Source: JAGQIB01 sp041393395 (GTDB taxonomy: Bacteria; ARS69). From it: DNA of 64,000 bases. Under the pieces are notes generated by a model. That model did no database searches. It saw nothing but the letters and a program-made list of their open reading frames with translations, and had not been told where the DNA came from. A program made the translations under genes and the position numbers. How positions within the stretch are numbered: position 1 is the stretch's first letter; each line of letters opens with the position of its first letter. This document shows, piece by piece, positions 16,506-24,909 of the stretch. Where the stretch lies: the NCBI GenBank assembly GCA_041393395.1, contig JAWKKG010000004.1:620001-684000 (forward strand). Direction: 5' to 3'.

Positions 16506-16805
16506 ATGATGGAGATCCGTTCCGGCGATCTGGGGGCCGTCCGCTACACCCCGCTCGGCAAGCCGCTCGCGGCCACGCCGGCCGCGCCCGACTTCGGCGA
16601 GACGTTCAAGTCGGCACTGGGCGAGGTGAATCGCCTGCAGCTCGACGCGGGCGAGAAGACGCGCGCGCTGCTCGCGGGCGAGGACGTGGACCTGCACCAG
16701 GTCATGATCTCCGCCGAGGAGGCGAGCGTGGCCTTCGATCTGATGATGGAGATCCGCAACAAGCTGATCGAGGCGTACCAGGAAATCCAGCGGATGAACG
16801 TCTAA
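16506..16805 (+). CDS. fliE: Flagellar hook-basal body complex protein FliE
   Basis: 99 residues ending DLMMEIRNKLIEAYQEIQRMNV, the diagnostic FliE C-terminus, with VMISAEEASVAF before it. FliE joins the MS ring to the rod. Two adjacent ATGs (16506 and 16509) follow AGGAGG at 16498-16503. The second has the better spacing, so the protein may start one residue later. Confidence 0.95.
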   Translation: MMEIRSGDLGAVRYTPLGKPLAATPAAPDFGETFKSALGEVNRLQLDAGEKTRALLAGEDVDLHQVMISAEEASVAFDLMMEIRNKLIEAYQEIQRMNV

Positions 16806-16820
16806 CCGGAGGAATGACGG

Positions 16821-18314
16821 TTGTCGGCAGTGACGATGGTGAGCGACCGCCTCCTGGCGGGCTGGAAGCTGGCGAACGCGACGCAGCGGGCCCTCGTGCT
16901 CGGCGGCCTGCTCGCCGGCATCCTGTCCGTGGTGCTCGTGGTTCGCTGGACGGCCCGACCCGACCTCGTGGTGCTGTTCTCCGGGCTTCCGGCGGACGAG
17001 GCGAGTCGCGTGGTGGATCAGCTTCGCGAGGACGGCGTGCCGTACGAGGTCAGCGGCAGCGGCGGCACGATCCTGGTCCCGGACGATCGCGTGGGCGAGC
17101 TGCGGATCCGCATCGCGGGGCAGGGGCTCGCGGGCAGCGGCGGGACGCTCGGCTACGAGATCTTCGACCGATCGAACCTGGGCATGACGGAGTTCCTGCA
17201 GCAGGTCAACTACCGACGGGCGCTCGAAGGCGAGCTGACGCGCACGATCGTGTCGCTCGGTGAGGTCCGGAACGCGCGCGTCCACCTCGCCATCCCCGAG
17301 AAGGACGTCTTCGCGCGATCGCGCCAGGATCCCAAGGCCTCGATCATCGTGGACCTCGCGCCGGGCGCCGTGCTGCGGCCGGACCAGGTGCGCGGGATCT
17401 ACGCCCTCGTCGCGGCGTCGGTGGAGGGCCTGACCCCGGCCGGCGTCACGCTCGTGGACACGTCCGGACGGGAGCTGGGCGGCGGCGGGGGGACCGGCGA
17501 GTTCGCCGCCACCACCGAGCAGCTCCGGGTGCAGCAGGACATCGAGGCGTACTTGCGGGACAAGGCCCGAGCGATGCTCGAGCAGATCGTCGGAAACGGC
17601 CACGCCATCGTTCAGGTCAATGCGGTCCTCGACTTCGAACGGAAGGAACGCTCGATCGAGTCGTACAACCCGAACGCACAGGTGATCCGCTCCGAGCAGC
17701 GGACCTCCGGCACCGGCACCGCCGGCGACGCGCAGGAAACGACGGTCACGAACTACGAGATCGAGAAGACGCTCGAGAGCATCCTCGGGGCCGTCGGCAC
17801 GCTCCAGAAGCTGTCCGTGGCCGTCCTCGTGAACGGCGTCACCCAGACCGCGGACGACGGCAGCGTGACCTACACGGACCGCGCTCCGGAAGAGCTTGCG
17901 ACACTCGGCGCGATGGTGCGCGACGCCATCGGCTACGACGAGGAGCGCGGCGACTCGATCGAGATCGCGTCCATGCGCTTCGCGGCGACCCCGGGTGACG
18001 ATCTTGCCGGATCGCCACTGCCGTGGTGGCTGCTGTTCCCGAGCATGGGGTCGCTGCTCCGTGCCCTCGTACTGCTGATGGCCATCGGGCTCGTGGCGTG
18101 GGGTCTCCGGCAGTCCTCCTCCATCCTCGTGGAAGCCGTCGAGGCGGATCGCCGCCGCCGTGAGCGCGTGCTGCAGATGGAGCGCTCGGACGACTCCGAG
18201 GTCGACATCCGCAAGGAAGTCATCCGCGAACAGATGCACTCGCTGGCCCAGGACCGCCCGAACGAGGTCGCGCAGGTCCTCCGTAGCTGGCTCGTCGAGG
18301 AGAAGGCGTCTTGA
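16821..18314 (+). CDS. fliF: Flagellar MS-ring protein FliF
   Basis: 497 residues, TTG start 8 nt after GGAGG. First membrane helix about 24-44 (ALVLGGLLAGILSVVLVV), the ring-building motifs (VVLFSGLPADEASRVVDQL, RRALEGELTRTI, VHLAIPEKDVF), a YscJ/FliF periplasmic region and a second membrane helix about 400-425. The C-terminal tail (VIREQMHSLAQDRPNEVAQVLRSW) is the FliG-binding segment. It is somewhat shorter than the 550-residue enteric protein, with a compact linker between rings. Confidence 0.96.
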   Translation: MSAVTMVSDRLLAGWKLANATQRALVLGGLLAGILSVVLVVRWTARPDLVVLFSGLPADEASRVVDQLREDGVPYEVSGSGGTILVPDDRVGELRIRIAGQGLAGSGGTLGYEIFDRSNLGMTEFLQQVNYRRALEGELTRTIVSLGEVRNARVHLAIPEKDVFARSRQDPKASIIVDLAPGAVLRPDQVRGIYALVAASVEGLTPAGVTLVDTSGRELGGGGGTGEFAATTEQLRVQQDIEAYLRDKARAMLEQIVGNGHAIVQVNAVLDFERKERSIESYNPNAQVIRSEQRTSGTGTAGDAQETTVTNYEIEKTLESILGAVGTLQKLSVAVLVNGVTQTADDGSVTYTDRAPEELATLGAMVRDAIGYDEERGDSIEIASMRFAATPGDDLAGSPLPWWLLFPSMGSLLRALVLLMAIGLVAWGLRQSSSILVEAVEADRRRRERVLQMERSDDSEVDIRKEVIREQMHSLAQDRPNEVAQVLRSWLVEEKAS

Positions 18315-19330
18315 AGTCCGAACCCGGTCTCGCCTTCGAGACGTTGAGCGGCCGGCAGAAGGCCGCCGTGCTCATGGTCGCGCTCGGTCGCAAGTCCGCG
18401 AGCCAGGTCTTCAAGGCCATGAATCCGCGCGAGGTCGAGGAGGTCACGCTCGAGATGGCCGAGCTCGGGAACATCCCGAACGACCTGATCGAACGCGTCC
18501 TCGCGGAGTTCTACGAGAACACGCTCGGCAAGCGTCGCGTCCAGCAGGGCGGCATCGATTACGCCCGGCAGGTGCTCACATCCGCCTACGGGGCGGATCA
18601 GGGCGAGGAGATGGTCCGCAAGGTCGTGGACTCGATCCAGTCGCGGAGCTTCCGCGTGCTCCGCCACCTCGACGCGAGCCAGCTCATCTCGTTCCTGCAG
18701 GACGAGCACCCGCAGACGATCGCGCTCGTCCTCGTGCACCTCACGCCGAAGCAGGCCGGTGTGGTGATGGGCGGCCTCCCCGAGGAGCTCCAGGGCGACG
18801 TTTCCCTGCGCATGGCCCGGATCGGCACGATCGCGCCCGGCGCCATCAAGACGATCGAGGCGCAGCTCGAGCAGCACGTCTCCGCGATCAGTCTCGCGAG
18901 CTCCGCCACGGGCGGGCCGGAGGCCGTGGTCAACGTGCTGCACCAGGTCGACCGCGCCACGGAGGAGGCGATCCTCGAATCGATCGCGGAGGAAGACCCG
19001 GATCTGGCCGAGACCATCCGCAACATGATGTTCGTGTTCGAGGACATCGTGAAGCTCGACGACAAGGGCATCCGCGAGATGCTGAAGGAAGTCGAGGTCA
19101 AGGAACTCGCGCTCGCACTCAAGGGCGCCTCCGACGAGATCAAGAACAAGATCTTCGACAACATGTCCAAGCGCGCCCGCGAGGGCATCCTCGAGGACAT
19201 GGAGTACATGGGCCCCGTGCGCCTCGCCGACGTGGAGGGCGCGCAGCAGACCGTACTGAACGTGTTCCGACGCCTCGAGGAGGAGGGCACCATCAACCTC
19301 ACCGGCGGGGAGGACGCGTTTGTCGCGTGA
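18311..19330 (+). CDS. fliG: Flagellar motor switch protein FliG
   Basis: 339 residues, TTG start overlapping fliF's stop (TTGA). Contains the N domain (LSGRQKAAVLMVALG), the middle EHPQTIALVL motif, and the C-terminal torque domain with the charged helix KNKIFDNMSKRAREGILEDMEYMGPVRL-type sequence (about 270-310), which carries the residues that interact with MotA. Full length and unbroken. Adjacent to fliF, its binding partner. Confidence 0.97.
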   Translation: MKSEPGLAFETLSGRQKAAVLMVALGRKSASQVFKAMNPREVEEVTLEMAELGNIPNDLIERVLAEFYENTLGKRRVQQGGIDYARQVLTSAYGADQGEEMVRKVVDSIQSRSFRVLRHLDASQLISFLQDEHPQTIALVLVHLTPKQAGVVMGGLPEELQGDVSLRMARIGTIAPGAIKTIEAQLEQHVSAISLASSATGGPEAVVNVLHQVDRATEEAILESIAEEDPDLAETIRNMMFVFEDIVKLDDKGIREMLKEVEVKELALALKGASDEIKNKIFDNMSKRAREGILEDMEYMGPVRLADVEGAQQTVLNVFRRLEEEGTINLTGGEDAFVA

Positions 19331-19955
19331 CGTCATCAAGCGCGCCGACTTCGAGTCGCTGTATGCGGCGATCCCCTCGGAAGGCGACGGGGATCGGGAG
19401 TTCCGCACGCCCGAGCTCCGCCTGCGGGAGCTCCGCGAGGCGCTGAGCGAGGCGGAGGCCGAGCGGAAGCGCGCCGTGGCGGAGGCCGTGGCCCGCACGA
19501 AGGCCGAGGCGGAACGCGCGTTCGAGCAGCGACTGGGATCCGCGTCGCGCGCCCTGGAAGCCGCGGGGCGAAAGCTCGCCGAGACGGCGGCGATCGAGAT
19601 GGAGATCGCGGTGGACGAGGTCCTCACGCTCGCTACGGCGGTCGCGGGAAAGATCGTGCGTCGCGAGGTCCGACGGGACGACGAGTTCGCCCAACGTCTC
19701 GTTCGCCGTTGTCTTCGCCGGATCGCGAGCCGCGCCGAGGTGCGCGTTCGTCTGCATCCGGACGACGTCGCAGCAATCGAGCAGTTGGGAGACTCGCTCC
19801 TCTCCGAGGTCGGGATCGCCCACGTCCTTCGTTTCGACCCCGATCGACGCGTCGAGCGGGGCGGATGCGTCGTGGAGACGCCGGACTTCGTCGTGGACGG
19901 CCGGCCCCGCACCCAGCTCGCGCTCGCGCGAGAAGCCATGGAGGCGGAGGCGTGA
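19320..19955 (+). CDS. fliH: Flagellar export stator protein FliH
   Basis: 211 residues, TTG start inside the fliG 3' end (11-nt overlap). A long Ala/Glu-rich helix (about 35-110, containing AEAERKRAVAEAVARTKAEAE) precedes a C-terminal FliH/HrpE domain (RLHPDDVAAIEQL; ERGGCVVETPDFVVDGRPRTQL). FliH forms the peripheral stalk that links the FliI ATPase to the switch and export gate. Sequence similarity in this family is low, but both domains and the position before fliI agree. Confidence 0.88.
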   Translation: MSRDVIKRADFESLYAAIPSEGDGDREFRTPELRLRELREALSEAEAERKRAVAEAVARTKAEAERAFEQRLGSASRALEAAGRKLAETAAIEMEIAVDEVLTLATAVAGKIVRREVRRDDEFAQRLVRRCLRRIASRAEVRVRLHPDDVAAIEQLGDSLLSEVGIAHVLRFDPDRRVERGGCVVETPDFVVDGRPRTQLALAREAMEAEA

Positions 19956-21295
19956 GCATTCGAGCCGAGCGTCTCGCGCGGGGACTCGAGCGGACCGACC
20001 TCCTCCGCGTGCACGGTCGCGTGCTCCGGAGCGTGGGCGCGCTCGTGGAGGCCTCCGGCCCGCCGTCGTTCGTGGGCGAGATCTGTCAGATCCACGTGGA
20101 CCGTCACCGTCCGCCGGCGGCGGCGGAAGTCGTGGGCTTCTCCGAAGGCCGCGTGCTGCTCATGCCGTGGTCGTCCTCCAGCGGCATCCGTCCGGGAGCC
20201 GAGGTGGTGGGAACCGGCACGGCACTCACGGTGCCGACGGGGGACGCACTTCTCGGGCGTGTCCTGAACGGTCTCGGCCGACCGCTGGATGATCGCGGCC
20301 CGCTTCGCGCCTCGGGACGTCGTCCGGCGCGCGGACCGCGACTGAACCCGCTCCACCGGATCGCGGCGCGGAATCCGCTCTCGACCGGGGTTCGCTCCGT
20401 CGACGCGTTCCTCACGTGTGCCGAGGGGCAGCGTCTCGGTCTGTTCGCCGGCGGCGGTGTGGGGAAGAGCGTGCTGCTCGGCATGTTCGCCCGAGGGACC
20501 GACGCGGACGTGACCGTGCTCGCCCTGGTGGGCGAGCGCGGACGGGAGGTCGTGGACTTCGTCGAGCGCGAGCTCGGTGACGAAGCGCGCGCCCGGTCCG
20601 TGCTCGTGGTGGCGACTTCCGACGACACCGCGCTGGAACGCGTCCAGGCGGCGCGCACGGCGCTCGCGATCGCCGAGGGTTTCCGCGACGACGGCAAGCG
20701 CGTGCTTCTGCTCATGGACAGTCTCACGCGCGTGGCGATGGCCCAGCGCGAGATCGGACTCGCCGCCGGCGAGCCGCCGACGACGCGCGGGTACCCGCCA
20801 TCCTCGTTCTCGATCCTGCCGGAGATCGTGGAGCGCGCCGGCGCCACGCGCACCGGCTCGATCACGGGATTCTTCACGGTGCTGCTGGAGGGCGACGATG
20901 TCGACGCCCCGCTGTCGGACGCGGCTCGCGCCGTGCTCGACGGCCACGTGATGCTGTCGCGCGATCTTGCGACGGCGGGTCACTTCCCGGCCGTCGACGT
21001 CCTCGCGAGCATCAGCCGACTCCGCGACGACGTGCTCGACGAGCCCATGCTCACGGCGGTCCGCGAGCTGACCGGATTGCTCGCCGCGCGCCGCGACGTG
21101 GCGGATCTGCTCTCCATCGGGGCGTACAAGACGGGGGCGGACCCGCGCGTGGACCGCGCGCTTCAGCTCGAGGAACCGCTGCGGGAGTTCCTGCGCCAGC
21201 CCCGCGAGGAGCGAGCCGACTGGGCCGCGACCCGCGAGCGCCTGCTCTCGATCCACGCCGCATCGAAGGAGGCCGCGCATGTTCCGGCTCGCTAA
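19952..21295 (+). CDS. fliI: Flagellum-specific ATPase FliI
   Basis: 447 residues, GTG overlapping the fliH stop. It is an F1-beta type ATPase: Walker A GGGVGKS (167-173), LVGERGREV, Walker B-type VLLLMDSLTRVAMAQREIGL, and the substrate loop around PPTTRGYPPSSFS. It energises export together with FliH and FliJ. A longer open frame to the left is an overlap with fliH. Length is standard. Confidence 0.97.
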   Translation: MSIRAERLARGLERTDLLRVHGRVLRSVGALVEASGPPSFVGEICQIHVDRHRPPAAAEVVGFSEGRVLLMPWSSSSGIRPGAEVVGTGTALTVPTGDALLGRVLNGLGRPLDDRGPLRASGRRPARGPRLNPLHRIAARNPLSTGVRSVDAFLTCAEGQRLGLFAGGGVGKSVLLGMFARGTDADVTVLALVGERGREVVDFVERELGDEARARSVLVVATSDDTALERVQAARTALAIAEGFRDDGKRVLLLMDSLTRVAMAQREIGLAAGEPPTTRGYPPSSFSILPEIVERAGATRTGSITGFFTVLLEGDDVDAPLSDAARAVLDGHVMLSRDLATAGHFPAVDVLASISRLRDDVLDEPMLTAVRELTGLLAARRDVADLLSIGAYKTGADPRVDRALQLEEPLREFLRQPREERADWAATRERLLSIHAASKEAAHVPAR

Positions 21296-21800
21296 GGTGC
21301 TCGCCTGGAAGGAGCGGCTGCTGGAGGACGCCCGGCGCGAGCTGCTCCTCGCGCAGCGACAGCTCGATGAGCTGGAGTTCCAGGCGGAGCGCGCCGTGCA
21401 GGAACGGAGAGATCTGCCGAACGGCGCCACGGACGACGTGGAGACCCTCGCGGCCTGGGCCCGGTTCGCGGACTCGCTGCGCGGTCGCGAGTCGCGTCTC
21501 CGCACCCGGATGGAGTCCCTGCGTCCTCAGGTCGAGGAACGCCGCGAGACGCACCGCGCCCTGAAGCGCGAGGTCAGCGGTCTCGAGAAGTTGCGCGAGC
21601 GCCAGGAAGTGCTCGCCCGCAAGCGTCGTGACACGAGGCAACAGGAGCTGCTCGACGACTTCGCCTCCCGGCCATCCGTGCCGGGGCCCGGCAGAACTTT
21701 CCCGTCGCATCCGCCCGAGCCCCGGTTCCCGGATGGCCCGGAAGCGGAGCGGGAAGCCCATTTCGGCGCAATGCGCCCGGTTCGAGGGAGGGGACGATGA
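21279..21800 (+). CDS. fliJ: Flagellar export protein FliJ
   Basis: 173 residues starting within the end of fliI (17-nt overlap). Continuous coiled coil: FRLAKVLAWKERLLEDARRE, later EVSGLEKLRERQEVLARKRR, the typical FliJ two-helix hairpin, followed by a short disordered Pro/Arg-rich tail. FliJ is the central stalk of the FliI ring. Family sequence identity is low; order after fliI and structure support the call. Confidence 0.86.
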   Translation: MFRLAKVLAWKERLLEDARRELLLAQRQLDELEFQAERAVQERRDLPNGATDDVETLAAWARFADSLRGRESRLRTRMESLRPQVEERRETHRALKREVSGLEKLRERQEVLARKRRDTRQQELLDDFASRPSVPGPGRTFPSHPPEPRFPDGPEAEREAHFGAMRPVRGRGR

Positions 21801-22399
21801 GCGGTACGGATGTTGCACAGGAGCAATCGAGCGAGAACGCGGCCGAGGCCCCCAAGGCGAAAGGCGGCTTTCTCGGGTTCCTGAAGATCTGGTTGCCGTT
21901 CCCGCTGATTCTCGGGGCGGTCCTGTTCTTCCAGTTCAAGTCGGGCAAGCTCGCGAAGCCGGAACCGGAGGCCACGATGACCGAGGCTGCCGTGTTCGAG
22001 GGAGCGGGTTCCGACCTTCCGCTCCTGCTCGAAGCGCTCCAGTCGGAGCGCGCGGACATCGAGAAGGAGCGCGCGGATCTCGAGTTCGCGAAGCGCAGAC
22101 TGCTCCTGGAGCAGGGCGAGATCGAGAGCCGGCAGAAGGAAGTGGAAGCGCTCCTGGCCCGCGCGGAGGCGAAGGCGCAGGTCATGGAGGAGGAGAGGGA
22201 TCGGATGCTGAGCCAGCTCGCGCGCGTCTACGAGACGATGAAGCCCGACGCGGCCGCCGGAATCCTTTCCGGAATCGAGGTGGACACGTCCACGGAGATC
22301 CTGCGTCGGATGAAGGAGCGGAACGCGGCGCAGGTGATGGCGAGCCTGGAACCGCAGTCCGCGGCCCGCATCAGCCAGCGCATGCTGCGCTCGAACTAG
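21797..22399 (+). CDS. MotE-like membrane protein (MgtE N-terminal fold)
   Basis: 200 residues, ATGA overlap with fliJ. One membrane segment (about 30-46, FLKIWLPFPLILGAVLFFQF), a long coiled coil (about 75-145) and a C-terminal MgtE-intracellular-type helix bundle (MKPDAAAGILSGIEVDTSTEIL ... MKERNAAQVMASLEPQSAARIS). This is the layout of MotE-type proteins found beside fliJ and fliK in alphaproteobacteria and others, where MotE chaperones periplasmic MotC in stator function. No MotC is seen here, so a different partner is possible. Confidence 0.7.
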   Translation: MSGTDVAQEQSSENAAEAPKAKGGFLGFLKIWLPFPLILGAVLFFQFKSGKLAKPEPEATMTEAAVFEGAGSDLPLLLEALQSERADIEKERADLEFAKRRLLLEQGEIESRQKEVEALLARAEAKAQVMEEERDRMLSQLARVYETMKPDAAAGILSGIEVDTSTEILRRMKERNAAQVMASLEPQSAARISQRMLRSN

Positions 22400-22415
22400 C
22401 GCACGAGGAGAGCAC

Positions 22416-24158
22416 TTGAGAACGATTCCCGCCTTCCCGATGGATCGCCCGGCGCCGCGCCCCGACGCGCGACCCACGCGCCGCGAGTCCGAGGTGTTCT
22501 CGATCGCGCCCGCCCAGGCGGCGGAAGTGCCGACGCGGGTGCCGACGGCCACACGAGTCGGCGAGAGCGATCGGCGGGAGACGTTCCGATCGCCGGCAAC
22601 GGACGCGATCGACGCCGACCGGCCGACTCGCGACGAATCCGTGGAGCGGGCGAACACGAATCGGGAAGAACGTCTCCGCCACGGGGACCCCGAACGCGCG
22701 CCCCGGGGAGCGGAACGCGAAACGCGAGGGTCCGATCGGACGGAACCCCGCGAACGTGCGGCCGCGGCTCGCACGGAGAACACGACACGGGCGGCCGACG
22801 CACGCGAGACCCCGACCCGGGAGACGCCGGCGCGCGACGTCCAGGAGACGCCGCTCGCGAAGGAGTCGCGGGCGCTGTCCGGCACGACGACGTGCTCGTC
22901 CGCGATCGAATCGCCCGTCGTGTCGCAGAGGCCCGAGGGAGCACCGTCGCCGACGCGCCCGGAGAACGCTCCGGCGCGTCCCTCGGCCATCGAGCCGGAA
23001 GGGAAGGCGCCCGCCGAACGGACGCCGTCCGGTGCGCCGGAGACTGCGCCGGAGACGACTCGTGCTCCGCAAGCGCAGGAACCTCGAGGCACCGTTCGGA
23101 TCGACGGCATCGATGGGCACGCCGGACACCCGAAGAGCGAGGCGAGCAGCCCGCGCCCGGCTCGGCCCGGGTCTCCGTCGCCGGCGGCGGCGGCAACGCC
23201 GGCAGAGCCTCGGTCCGAGATCCGCTCGGACCCGTTCGGAGGCGACTCGAACGATTCGGCGGTCGCTCCGCCGAAGGATCCGACCGCACGTCCCGTCGAG
23301 TCGAACGCCGGCGCGAACTCCGCGCGCGCCGGCGACCCGACGAACGCATCGGGAACCGCTTCGCCGCGCGCGGCCGTCGTGCCCCCGCCTTCGGCCGCTT
23401 CGATCGTGCCGCGTCCGGTCGAAGTCCTCACGGCCGGATCGGGGTCGGAGTCGTACGACCTCGACTCGGAGGCCGGCGAGAGGAGCGACTCCGCGACCAC
23501 CGAGTCCGACGAGACGACCGACCTCGCCGCACCGTCGACCCGCGCGCCGCGGGCGGCTCTCGCGCGAACCCATTCCGGGGCCGCCGAGTCGAACGATACG
23601 CCCCCGGCGCAGCCCCGAGCCACCGGTCCTGCGGTCGTGTCCGCCGGGCCCGAGACCGTCAAGGACGCGGCCTCCACGAACCCGTCGGCCGGCCCGGCCG
23701 GTCCGACCGCCGCGACGCCGCCCGTGCTGCGCGCCGTGCCCGGGCTCGAGATGCAGCTCGCCGTACGCGCGCGTGAGCTCCTCACCAAGGGCCGGACCGA
23801 GATCCGGATCCGCCTCGATCCGCCGGAGCTCGGTCGAGTTCGCATTCAGCTGCAGATCGAGGACCACCGCGCCGTGGCGCGGATCGTGACGTCCTCACCG
23901 GAGGCGGCGGCGCTGCTCGCGCGTGATCGCGAGGAGCTCGCGCGGGCCTTCCAGCACCATGGCTTCGAACGCGTCGACGTTCACATCGACGCCGACTCCG
24001 AGAACGCGGCGTGGGACCGGAACGAGGGAGAGGGGCCGAACGGGAGGGCTCCGTCCGAGGACGCGCCCGCGTCCGGAACGGAGCGATCCGGGGCTCCACG
24101 CCGCAATCATTCCCCGAGCTCCACGCCGAGTTCCCGCGGCGTCGACCTGTTCGTCTAG
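22416..24158 (+). CDS. fliK: Flagellar hook-length control protein FliK
   Basis: 580 residues, TTG start 5 nt after GAGGAG. The first 430 residues are disordered and rich in Pro, Ala, Thr, Glu and Arg, the ruler segment. The C-terminal Flg_hook domain (about 445-530) has the motif TEIRIRLDPPELGRVRIQL, which switches FlhB specificity. The protein is longer than the about 405-residue enteric FliK, in keeping with the unusually large hook protein. Composition of the ruler makes long shadow frames on both strands. Confidence 0.93.
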   Translation: MRTIPAFPMDRPAPRPDARPTRRESEVFSIAPAQAAEVPTRVPTATRVGESDRRETFRSPATDAIDADRPTRDESVERANTNREERLRHGDPERAPRGAERETRGSDRTEPRERAAAARTENTTRAADARETPTRETPARDVQETPLAKESRALSGTTTCSSAIESPVVSQRPEGAPSPTRPENAPARPSAIEPEGKAPAERTPSGAPETAPETTRAPQAQEPRGTVRIDGIDGHAGHPKSEASSPRPARPGSPSPAAAATPAEPRSEIRSDPFGGDSNDSAVAPPKDPTARPVESNAGANSARAGDPTNASGTASPRAAVVPPPSAASIVPRPVEVLTAGSGSESYDLDSEAGERSDSATTESDETTDLAAPSTRAPRAALARTHSGAAESNDTPPAQPRATGPAVVSAGPETVKDAASTNPSAGPAGPTAATPPVLRAVPGLEMQLAVRARELLTKGRTEIRIRLDPPELGRVRIQLQIEDHRAVARIVTSSPEAAALLARDREELARAFQHHGFERVDVHIDADSENAAWDRNEGEGPNGRAPSEDAPASGTERSGAPRRNHSPSSTPSSRGVDLFV

Positions 24159-24169
24159 GAGGGAGAACG

Positions 24170-24853
24170 ATGACCGTCGTACCGACCGGATTCGACATCG
24201 AGAGTCGACTGGCCGCGATGCAGGCGGAGCGAGACGCGCAGAGCGCCCCCGGCGAGCTCGGTCGGGACGCGTTCCTCAAGCTGCTCGTGGGCCAGCTCTC
24301 GCATCAGGATCCGATGTCTCCGCTCCAGGATCAGGAATTCGTCGCGCAGCTCGCGACGTTCAGCTCGCTGGAGCAGCTCCAGAACATCAACGACGGCATC
24401 CAGGCGTCGTTGCTGATGAACCAGTCCGTGAACAACTCGCTCGCCACGAACCTGATCGGCAAGGAGATCCTGGCCTCGGGCGGCGACGTCGAGGTCGGGG
24501 AATCCGGCGACGTTCCGTTCCGCGTGGATCTCGCCCAGGCCGCCGACGTGAAGGTCGAGATCGTGGACTCGGAAGGCAACGTGGTCCGCACCCTGGACAA
24601 GACGGGTCTCGCCGGCTCGAACGACTTCGAGTGGGACGGCGAGAACGACGCGGGCGACCGCGTCCCGAGCGGGTCCTACACGATCCGGGTCAGCGCGAAG
24701 GACGAATCCGACGCGACGGTCGCGTCGGCCGTGTCCGTGCGCGCGCGGGTGGATGGTGTGCGCTTCCACGAAGGTACGGGCTATCTGCTCGTGAACGGGA
24801 ACGAGATCCCGCTCGCGAGCGTCGTCGAGGTCTTGGCGCCGAGCGGCAGCTAG
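24170..24853 (+). CDS. flgD: Flagellar hook assembly scaffold FlgD
   Basis: 227 residues from the ATG after AGGAGGGAGAACG. The N-terminal FlgD domain reads LGRDAFLKLLVGQLSHQDPMSPLQD. The C-terminal half is the Ig-like FlgD domain with FEWDGENDAGDRVPSGSYTI. FlgD caps the growing hook. The same W-D-G...G-x-Y signature recurs as a C-terminal tag in secreted proteins at 42504, 49909 and 52048. Confidence 0.95.
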   Translation: MTVVPTGFDIESRLAAMQAERDAQSAPGELGRDAFLKLLVGQLSHQDPMSPLQDQEFVAQLATFSSLEQLQNINDGIQASLLMNQSVNNSLATNLIGKEILASGGDVEVGESGDVPFRVDLAQAADVKVEIVDSEGNVVRTLDKTGLAGSNDFEWDGENDAGDRVPSGSYTIRVSAKDESDATVASAVSVRARVDGVRFHEGTGYLLVNGNEIPLASVVEVLAPSGS

Positions 24854-24869
24854 CCGCCGGTCGGGTATC

Positions 24870-24885
24870 CGGGGCGTGAGCCCCG
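24870..24885 (+). other. Intercistronic hairpin between flgD and flgE
   Basis: CGGGGC, tetraloop GTGA (GNRA class), GCCCCG. No U-run follows, so it is more likely an mRNA stabiliser than a terminator; the strong SD GGGGGAGGA for flgE comes just after it. Confidence 0.4.
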
Positions 24886-24909
24886 CGTTCAGGGGGAGGA
24901 CAGGGCAAG

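Noticed and set aside
17933..21505. Minus-strand frame of 1190 codons opposite fliF to fliI
   Set aside because: Shadow of fliF, fliG, fliH and fliI.
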